This document shows positions 57,119 through 64,000 of a DNA stretch of 64,000 bases, piece by piece. Under the pieces are notes generated by a model. That model was not told the DNA's origin and searched no databases. It saw nothing but the letters and a program-made list of their open reading frames with translations. This stretch comes from Mycolicibacterium porcinum (GTDB lineage Bacteria > Actinomycetota > Actinomycetes > Mycobacteriales > Mycobacteriaceae): positions 1-64,000 of the forward strand of contig MSTD01000013.1 of NCBI GenBank assembly GCA_001942045.1. Reading direction: 5' to 3'. A program made the translations under genes and the position numbers. How positions within the stretch are numbered: the stretch's first letter is position 1; each line of letters starts with the position of its first letter.

Positions 57119-60100
57119 GTGAAGCCGGCGAGCTTCCGGACGCGCGCACCCCCGTCCTGCTCAGCGCGCACACCGAGGAACTGATCGGTACCGACGCCGC
57201 GGCCATCCTGAGCTATCTGGACTCTCGTCCCGAGGCGAGTCCCGGTGACGTGGCGGCCACCGTTCGGGCCACCCGGCGCCTGCGCCGGCACCGCGCCGTC
57301 GTGCGGGCCGGCGATCGCGACGAGCTGGCCGCGGGTCTGCGGGCATTGGCCGAGGACACCGAGCATCCGCTCGTCACCCGCGCCCAGACCGGGCCGGCGA
57401 CATCGGGTTCGAGCGGGCGCATCGCCTTCGTGTTCCCCGGACAGGGCAGCCAGTGGCCATCGATGGGCGTCGAGGCCTATGACCGGCTGCCGGTCTACCG
57501 GGCCGAGGTCGACAAGTGCGCGGCGCAGTTCGACGCCGCCGGAGCCGCGTCTCCGCTGGATTATCTGCTGGCCGAACCGGATTCGGGCGCGGTCACCAAC
57601 GATTTCTCCCAGGTGCAGATCCAGGGGGCCCAGTTCGTCCACGGTGTGGCGCTGGCCGCGGTCTGGCGGTCCTGTGGAGTGCTCCCCGACATCACCGTGG
57701 GCCACAGCCTGGGTGAGATCGGCGCGGCGTATGTGGCGGGCAGCATCACCCTGCCCGACGCGGTGGCGGTGGTGATCGCCCGCGCGACCGTACTCGACCG
57801 GCTGACCGGACCGTACCGCGTCGCGGTTCTCGGGGTCACCCCCGACGAGGCGGCGAAGGTGGTTGCCGAGACGCCGGGCTGGCTCGAGCTGTCGGTGGTG
57901 AACTCGCGATCGTCGGTAGCGGTGTCGGGGGACACCGAAGCGGTGTCCGCGGCGGTGGCCACCGTCACCGGCCGCGGATCGTTCGCCAAGGAAATCGAGA
58001 TGTGGTTCCCGGCGCATACCACCGCCCTGGACTCGTCCCGTGGCGAGCTCGAATCGATGCTGCCCGCAACGCAATTCAGTGAATCGCCGGTGCAGTTCAT
58101 CGGATCGGCCACCGCTGATGTGGTGGAACCCGGCACCGCCTTTGCCGACTACTGGTACACCAACCTGCGCAGCACCGTGCGCTTCGACCGGGCCGTCGAG
58201 ACGGCGGCACGGCGGGGAGCCCGGATCTTCGTGGAACTCTCCGCGCACCCGGCGCTGCTGTTCGCCATGGGCGATCTGCTCGACGATGCGGCCGAACTCA
58301 CCGGTGGTCCGGCGGTGATCGTCGGGTCGGGCCGGCGCGACGAGCCGATCACCGAGCGGCTGAGCGCCAACATCGTGTCGGTGGCGATGGCCGACTCCGG
58401 CTACCGCTGGGATGACCTGCCGAACCACTCGGCCGGCCGGTTGCGGGACTTTCCGTTCGCGCCGATGCGGGCCGAACATCTCTGGGCGACACCGCAACCC
58501 CTGCCACCCGTGGTCGGCCTGACGGTGGGCGTGGAGCACTGGGAGAAGGTATCTGCGCGCAAAGCGCCGGTGGCCCAACGCCGCGTCGCCGTGCTCGACC
58601 TGGCCGCCGGGCAGGGACCGGCAGCCGCTGTGCGCCGCGCGTTGGACGAGATGGCGGGCGCGACCGCTGTCGCGCCCGGCGACGCCGACCTGCTGATCGT
58701 GGTGGCCCCGGTGTCCGACGAGACCGATGCCGTGACCGCCGCCGAAGCCTTGAGCCGCCGCGTCGATGAGGGCCTGCTCGGGTATGTCGATGCGATCGGC
58801 GGCGCGGCCCGCGACGTGTGGCTGGTCACCGTGGGCGGTGAGCGGGTCGGCGACGAGCAATCCGCACTACCTGAAGCAGCCGCCTTGGCCGCGATGCACC
58901 GCAGCCTCGGCTACGAGCATCCGGACCAGGACTTCCGGCACCTGGACCTCCCGCCCGGCCCACTCGATCCGGCCGCCGCGGCCGCAGCCGTCACCGCCAT
59001 GCTGACCGATGCACGCGACATCACGTTGCGGGACAACGGGTCCGGGCTCACCGTGTGGCAACGCGGGATGCGTGACGACGCCTCCGACACCCGATCCTGG
59101 ACCGCGGATTCCGGAATCTTCGACGAGGTGGTCATCACCGGCGGGGCCGGCGCGGTCGGCCTGCACTTCGCCCGCCACCTGGCCGAGCAGGGAGCTCGAC
59201 GGATCGTGCTGCTCAGCCGCAGCGGACTCGACGAAGAACGGTTGGCGGACCTCGCCGACGCGGCTGTTGCCGGAACCGAGATCCTGGCACCCCGATGCGA
59301 TCTCACCGACCCGGCACAGATCGCTGCGACCATCGCCGACCTGGGGCTTGGCCCGGCCTCGCTGGTGATCCACGCCGCCGCGTCCGCCACGATCGCCCCG
59401 GGCGGGCAGCTGACCGGTGCGGCCGTGCGGGATACGTTCGCGGCCAAGGTGACCGGGCTGGCCAACCTCGCGGCTGCGTGGCCGTTACGCCCGGATACCC
59501 GGATCGTGTTGTGCTCCTCTGTATCCGGTCTGTGGGGTGGCTACGGGCACGCCGCCTACTCGGCCGCCAACCGACTTCTCGACGCCCTCGGCGGGCAGTT
59601 GCGGGCCGGCGGCAGGCACTGCACCGCGGTGCGGTGGGGACTGTGGCCCGGCGACGGCATCATCGACCAGGCGGAGATCAGCAGAGTCGAGCGGTCCGGA
59701 CTGCGGGCCATGGCGCCCGACCTCGCGGTGGAGGCCGGGCTGCGGGATTACCCGGCCGATCCGCTGGTGTTCACCGCCGACGCCGAGCGGCTGCGGACGT
59801 TCCTCGGTGGCGAGCCCCAGGGCGCCGCCGTCGCCGTCAGCCCTGTCGCCGAGGCGCCCGAGAGCGAGGCGACCGATGCCACGGGCGCGATGCGGAACGC
59901 ACTGGGATCCGTGTTGAAGCTGGCCGACACTACGGCACTGGATTTCGACGCTTCGCTGCTGGATCTGGGCGTCGACTCGTTGTTGGCAATCGACCTGCGC
60001 AAGAAGCTCAAGAAGGCCACCGGCCGATCAGTGCCGCTGGCCACCATCCTCGGTGGCGCCACCGCCGCCGAACTGATCGAGCATTTGGAAAGACCTGAGA

Positions 60101-60123
60101 AGGAAGCAATTTCGCGTGACTGA
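57115..60123 (+). CDS. mbtD: Polyketide synthase MbtD (AT-KR-ACP)
   Basis: A 1002-residue PKS protein without KS. The acyltransferase has FPGQGSQWPSMG and GHSLGE (Ser198). The KR domain has VVITGGAGAVG near 672-682 and Tyr815. The ACP serine is 955 (GVDSLLAIDL). It complements MbtC to make one full module. ATG 57115 overlaps the mbtC stop. Length matches M. tuberculosis MbtD (1004). Its stop overlaps the mbtE GTG by eight bases. Confidence 0.94.
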   Translation: MSEAGELPDARTPVLLSAHTEELIGTDAAAILSYLDSRPEASPGDVAATVRATRRLRRHRAVVRAGDRDELAAGLRALAEDTEHPLVTRAQTGPATSGSSGRIAFVFPGQGSQWPSMGVEAYDRLPVYRAEVDKCAAQFDAAGAASPLDYLLAEPDSGAVTNDFSQVQIQGAQFVHGVALAAVWRSCGVLPDITVGHSLGEIGAAYVAGSITLPDAVAVVIARATVLDRLTGPYRVAVLGVTPDEAAKVVAETPGWLELSVVNSRSSVAVSGDTEAVSAAVATVTGRGSFAKEIEMWFPAHTTALDSSRGELESMLPATQFSESPVQFIGSATADVVEPGTAFADYWYTNLRSTVRFDRAVETAARRGARIFVELSAHPALLFAMGDLLDDAAELTGGPAVIVGSGRRDEPITERLSANIVSVAMADSGYRWDDLPNHSAGRLRDFPFAPMRAEHLWATPQPLPPVVGLTVGVEHWEKVSARKAPVAQRRVAVLDLAAGQGPAAAVRRALDEMAGATAVAPGDADLLIVVAPVSDETDAVTAAEALSRRVDEGLLGYVDAIGGAARDVWLVTVGGERVGDEQSALPEAAALAAMHRSLGYEHPDQDFRHLDLPPGPLDPAAAAAAVTAMLTDARDITLRDNGSGLTVWQRGMRDDASDTRSWTADSGIFDEVVITGGAGAVGLHFARHLAEQGARRIVLLSRSGLDEERLADLADAAVAGTEILAPRCDLTDPAQIAATIADLGLGPASLVIHAAASATIAPGGQLTGAAVRDTFAAKVTGLANLAAAWPLRPDTRIVLCSSVSGLWGGYGHAAYSAANRLLDALGGQLRAGGRHCTAVRWGLWPGDGIIDQAEISRVERSGLRAMAPDLAVEAGLRDYPADPLVFTADAERLRTFLGGEPQGAAVAVSPVAEAPESEATDATGAMRNALGSVLKLADTTALDFDASLLDLGVDSLLAIDLRKKLKKATGRSVPLATILGGATAAELIEHLERPEKEAISRD

Positions 60124-63100
60124 CATGGTTAGTGCCGACCAGGCGGCCCCCCGCACCTCCGACGCGCGTCTGGAGCTGATGCGGCGCAGGCTTGCCGAAC
60201 GCGGCCTGGCCTCCGGGCCGGACTCCGGCGGGGCGGGCGGCGACGAGGGCGCACCGGTCGATCCCACCGTGTTGTCCGACGGGCAACGCCGGATGTGGTT
60301 CGTGCAGAGCTTCGACCCGAGCGGGGTGCTGCTCAACATCTGCCTGTCCTACCGGCTCACCGGGGTGATCGACGCCGAACGGCTACACGAGGCGCTGAAC
60401 GCGGTGGCGGGGCGGCACCCGGTACTGCGCACCACCTATCGCGCCGACGAGAACGGTGAGCCCACCGCGACAGTCCACGACGACCTGACCCCGGGTTGGA
60501 CGGTCCACGACCTGTCCGACAAATCCGAGCGGGCACGCAAGCTGCGCCTCGAGGTGCTGGCCCAGCGTGAGTTCGGCACGGCCTTCGATCTGAGCAGCGA
60601 TTCGCCGCTGCGCATCACACTCATCAAGACCGGGTCCGCCGAGCACGTGATGCTGCTCGTCGCCCACCACATCGCCTGGGATGACGGATCCTGGCGGGTG
60701 TTCTTCGCCGACCTGACCCGGGCCTACTCCGGCGCGCAGCTACCCGGGACGCCGCGGGTGGCACTGTCCGGCACCGGGAGCGGGGACGACGACCTGGCCT
60801 ACTGGCGCGAGGTCCTGGCGAGCCCACCGGAACCGCTCGAGTTGCCTGGTCCGTCCGGGTCGGTGGTGCCCAGCGGTTTTCGCTCCCAGCGGAGCACTGT
60901 GCGGTTGTCCGCCGAGACCGTCGCGCGGGTGTCGGCACTGGCCCGCGACACCGGGGCCACGCCGTACATGGTGCTGCTGGCCGCGTTCGGCGCACTCATC
61001 TACCGCTACACCCACACCGATGATCTCCTGATCGCCACCCCGGTCTTGAACCGCGACACCGACGAAACCATCGGCTATTACGGCAACACGGTGGCGATGC
61101 GGCTGCGGCCGCGGGGCTCGGCCGGGTTCCGGGATCTGGTCGAGGCCACCCGGGACACCGCCATCGGTGCCTTCGCGCATCAGCGGGTCAACCTCGACCG
61201 GGTGGTCGCCGAGCTCAACCCGGACCGGCGCCACGGCGCGGAGCGGATGACCCGGGTGAGCTTCGGGTTCCGCGAGCCCGACGGCGGTGGCTTCGCCCCC
61301 GAGGGCGTCACGAGTGAGCGTGCCGACCTGCGCGGCCAACACACCCAGCTGCCACTGGGTTTCATGGTCGAGCTCGACGGCGACGGTGCGGTGGTGGAGG
61401 CCGAGCACCTCACCGAGGTACTCGATGCCGAGCTCGCCGCGCAGATGCTGCGGCACTTCGCCGTGCTGCTGGACAGCGCGCTCGCCGAACCCGACCGGCC
61501 GCTGTCGCGGCTGCAGCTGTTCACCGCCGAGGACGCCGAGTGGCTGCGCGCAGTATCGACGGGTGAGCAGTTCGAGACGCCGGCCACCACATTGGGAGCG
61601 CTCGTCACCGAGCAGGCCGCCCGTACTCCTGAGGCCGTCGCCGTGGTGTACGAAGGACGCCACTACACCTATCGCGAGCTCAACGAATCGGCGAACCGGG
61701 TGGCGCACTGGCTGATCGAGCAGGGCATCGGAACCGAGGACCGCGTGGCGGTGCTACTGGAGAAGTCGCCCGAGCTGGTCATCACCGCCTTGGGCATCGT
61801 CAAGGCCGGCGCGGTGTACCTGCCGGTCGACCCGACGTATCCCGAGGACCGGCTCACCTACATCCTTTCCGACTCCGACCCGAAACTCGTTCTGCGCGAG
61901 CCGGTCGACGGCTTGCAGGGCTATCCGGCCACCGACCCCACCGACCAAGAGCGGATCCGGCCGCTGCGCCCGGACAACACCGCATATCTGATCTACACGT
62001 CGGGATCCACCGGCCTGCCCAAGGGCGTTCCGGTGCCGCACCGGCCGATCGCGGAGTACTTCGTCTGGTTCGGCGGCGACTACCAGGTCACCGAGGACGA
62101 GCGCCTGCTGCAGGTCGCCTCGCAGAGCTTCGATGTGTCGATCGGCGAGATCTTCGGGATGCTGGCCGCCGGTGCGCGACTGGTGATCCCGAAGCCGGGT
62201 GGGCTGGGCGACATCGGCTATCTCACGGATCTGCTGCGCGACGAGGGCATCACGTCGATGCACTTCGTCCCGTCACTGCTCGGGTTGTTCCTGTCGCTGC
62301 CGGGGGTCAACGAGTGGCGCACGCTGCAGCGCGTGCCGATCGGTGGAGAGGCGTTGCCGGGGGAGATCGCCGACAAGTTCCTCGCCACGTTCGACTCGCT
62401 ACTGCACAACTTCTACGGGCCCACCGAAACGGTGCTCAACTGCACGCGTTACAAGGTCGAGGGCAAGCAGGGCGCCCGGATCGTGCCGATCGGCACGCCG
62501 AAGATCAACACCACGATCCATCTGCTCGACGATGCGCTGCAACCGGTGCCGGTCGGGGTGATCGGTGAGATCTACATCGGCGGAACACATGTCGCGCACG
62601 GGTACCACGACCGCCCACGCCTGACCGCCGAACGGTTCGTCGCAGATCCGTTCAATCCCGGCGGACGGATGTACCGGTCGGGCGACCTGGCCCGGCGCAA
62701 CGCCGACGGGGACATCGAATTCGTCGGCCGCGCCGACGAGCAGGTCAAGATCCGCGGCTTCCGGATCGAACTCGGTGAGGTCTCCGCGGCCATCTCCGTC
62801 GACCCGTCCGTGGGGCAGGCCGTGGTGGTGGTCAGCGACCTGCCGTCACTGGGCAAGAGCCTGGTCGCCTACATCACGCCGGCGGCCGGGGCCGAACGGG
62901 TGGAGATCGACCGCATCCGGGCCAGGGTGACCGCGGCCCTGCCCGAGTACATGATCCCGGCGGCGTTCGTCGAGCTGGCCGAGATCCCGATCACCGCGCA
63001 CGGCAAGATCGATCGCCGGGCCCTGCCCGAGCCGGAGATCCGCTCGGCCACCGAATTCCGTGCGCCCGAATCCGAAACCGAACACGAGATCGTCGCGCTG

Positions 63101-64000
63101 TTCGGCGAGTTGCTCGAGCGCGACGGCGTCGGCGCCGACGACTCGTTCTTCGATCTGGGCGGTCACTCCCTGCTGGCCACGAAGCTCGTCGCCGCGGTGC
63201 GGACCCGCTGCGGGGTCGAGCTCGGCGTGGCCGATGTCTTCGAGAACGCCACGGTGGCGGGCCTGGCGGCCAAGGTCGACGAGCTGCGCGCCTCGGGCCT
63301 CGGTGCCGGCCTGCCTGCCATCGTCGCCACCGCCCATGACGGGCCGGCCCAGATGTCGGCGGCCCAGCACCGCCAGTGGTTCCAGTTCCGCATCGACGGA
63401 CCCAACCCGGTCAACAACGTGCCCTTCGCGGCACGACTGACCGGACCCTGCGACGTCGAGGCGCTGGCCACCGCGGTCAGCGATGTGGTGGCCCGCCACG
63501 AGATCCTGCGCACCACCTATCGCGAAATCGACGGTGTGCCTTACCAGGTGGTCCATCCCGTCGCCCCGGTGGTGGTGCGTCGCGCCGACGGCGCCGGCGA
63601 GGAGTGGGTGCAGGGCGAGCTCGACGCCGAACGACGGCACTGCTTCGACCTGGAGAACGAGTGGCCGGTGAAGGCCGCGATGTTGTCCACCCCGGATTCG
63701 CACGTGCTCTCCCTGGTGGTGCACCACATCGCCGCCGACCACTGGTCGGGCACGGTGCTGTTCACCGATCTGCTGACCGCCTACCACGCCCGCCGGGCCG
63801 GACACGCTCCCGAATGGGCGCCGTTGCCGGTGCAGTACGCGGACTTCGCGGCGTGGCAGGCGGAGGTACTCTCGGGCGGCGACGAGCGGGTCGAGGAGCA
63901 ACGCACCTACTGGACACGGCAATTGGCGGGTCTGTCGGGGGAGGCGGACGTCGAGAACGGCTTGCAGCCGGACTTCCCGCGGCCGCCGGTGCCGACCGGT
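60116..64000 (+). CDS. mbtE: Mycobactin NRPS MbtE, 5' part (runs off the window)
   Basis: The frame is open to the last base (1295 codons). The first condensation domain has HHIAWDDGS (His184-His185). The adenylation domain has IYTSGSTGLPKGVP near 627-640, FYGPTETVLNCT and GRADEQVKIRGFRIELGEV. A carrier domain follows (GGHSLL, Ser1018), then a second condensation domain with HHIAADHWSG near 1203. Order and position fit MbtE, which adds a lysine unit. GTG 60116 is used because it overlaps mbtD; ATG 60125 is also possible. Confidence 0.93.
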   Translation, partial: MTDMVSADQAAPRTSDARLELMRRRLAERGLASGPDSGGAGGDEGAPVDPTVLSDGQRRMWFVQSFDPSGVLLNICLSYRLTGVIDAERLHEALNAVAGRHPVLRTTYRADENGEPTATVHDDLTPGWTVHDLSDKSERARKLRLEVLAQREFGTAFDLSSDSPLRITLIKTGSAEHVMLLVAHHIAWDDGSWRVFFADLTRAYSGAQLPGTPRVALSGTGSGDDDLAYWREVLASPPEPLELPGPSGSVVPSGFRSQRSTVRLSAETVARVSALARDTGATPYMVLLAAFGALIYRYTHTDDLLIATPVLNRDTDETIGYYGNTVAMRLRPRGSAGFRDLVEATRDTAIGAFAHQRVNLDRVVAELNPDRRHGAERMTRVSFGFREPDGGGFAPEGVTSERADLRGQHTQLPLGFMVELDGDGAVVEAEHLTEVLDAELAAQMLRHFAVLLDSALAEPDRPLSRLQLFTAEDAEWLRAVSTGEQFETPATTLGALVTEQAARTPEAVAVVYEGRHYTYRELNESANRVAHWLIEQGIGTEDRVAVLLEKSPELVITALGIVKAGAVYLPVDPTYPEDRLTYILSDSDPKLVLREPVDGLQGYPATDPTDQERIRPLRPDNTAYLIYTSGSTGLPKGVPVPHRPIAEYFVWFGGDYQVTEDERLLQVASQSFDVSIGEIFGMLAAGARLVIPKPGGLGDIGYLTDLLRDEGITSMHFVPSLLGLFLSLPGVNEWRTLQRVPIGGEALPGEIADKFLATFDSLLHNFYGPTETVLNCTRYKVEGKQGARIVPIGTPKINTTIHLLDDALQPVPVGVIGEIYIGGTHVAHGYHDRPRLTAERFVADPFNPGGRMYRSGDLARRNADGDIEFVGRADEQVKIRGFRIELGEVSAAISVDPSVGQAVVVVSDLPSLGKSLVAYITPAAGAERVEIDRIRARVTAALPEYMIPAAFVELAEIPITAHGKIDRRALPEPEIRSATEFRAPESETEHEIVALFGELLERDGVGADDSFFDLGGHSLLATKLVAAVRTRCGVELGVADVFENATVAGLAAKVDELRASGLGAGLPAIVATAHDGPAQMSAAQHRQWFQFRIDGPNPVNNVPFAARLTGPCDVEALATAVSDVVARHEILRTTYREIDGVPYQVVHPVAPVVVRRADGAGEEWVQGELDAERRHCFDLENEWPVKAAMLSTPDSHVLSLVVHHIAADHWSGTVLFTDLLTAYHARRAGHAPEWAPLPVQYADFAAWQAEVLSGGDERVEEQRTYWTRQLAGLSGEADVENGLQPDFPRPPVPTG

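Overview
The window is high-GC actinobacterial DNA and reads as a rapidly growing Mycobacterium (Mycolicibacterium). Gene order follows the M. tuberculosis Rv2415c-to-Rv2380c block: comEA-comEC-holA-rpsT, the ATP-grasp/alpha-E/transglutaminase trio, lepA, trehalase, subI-cysTWA, chelatase-cysH-nirA, hemW, mbtI, mbtA and mbtBCDE. Three blocks interrupt that order: an organosulfur operon, an encapsulin/cysteine-desulfurase block and a persulfide-detoxification operon. Many starts are leaderless, with a TANNNT -10 element 6-7 nt before ATG or GTG.

Layout. 1-13497 is housekeeping: DNA uptake, DNA polymerase III delta, S20, the ATP-grasp trio, MarR plus a membrane protein and an LLM enzyme, an RNase Z-like protein, a CBS protein, GNAT, a PemK/MazF-like protein and LepA. 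13568-20057 is one tightly overlapped operon of two NtaA/SnaA/DszA monooxygenases, an APC permease, a double GNAT protein and an acyl-CoA-dehydrogenase-like oxidase, probably for organosulfur scavenging. 20065-21847 holds a zinc-free quinone-type reductase, a methyltransferase and a small ANTAR protein. 21987-24747 is a family 2A encapsulin shell with its cysteine desulfurase cargo. 25053-26372 is a divergent, cysteine-free TQXA protein. 26390-28822 is GH15 trehalase and two small membrane proteins. 29088-32894 is the sulfate ABC transporter. 32912-37320 is a CstR-like repressor, TauE, rhodanese, SQR and persulfide dioxygenase-rhodanese set. 37466-40585 is chelatase, APS reductase and sulfite reductase. 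40908-42080 is hemW. 42221-64000 is the mycobactin locus.

Two systems dominate. The first is sulfur: about 27 kb contain uptake, reduction, organosulfur attack, persulfide detoxification and encapsulated desulfuration. Three polycysteine leader peptides (upstream of the TQXA gene, subI and nirA) each precede a pyrimidine-rich element complementary to the downstream Shine-Dalgarno, which suggests a common cysteine-responsive translational switch. CstR-type palindromes mark the persulfide operon. The second is iron: the mycobactin genes carry IdeR-like boxes, but the locus differs from M. tuberculosis. A 6-methylsalicylate-synthase-like PKS lies between mbtI and mbtA, MbtB lacks its terminal thioesterase, a stand-alone thioesterase has a cysteine nucleophile (GHCMG), and a degenerate half adenylation domain has its own IdeR-like box.

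All assignments come from reading the sequence; no similarity search was run. Comparisons with named M. tuberculosis genes are from general knowledge. No tRNA, rRNA, CRISPR array, insertion sequence or prophage was recognised.
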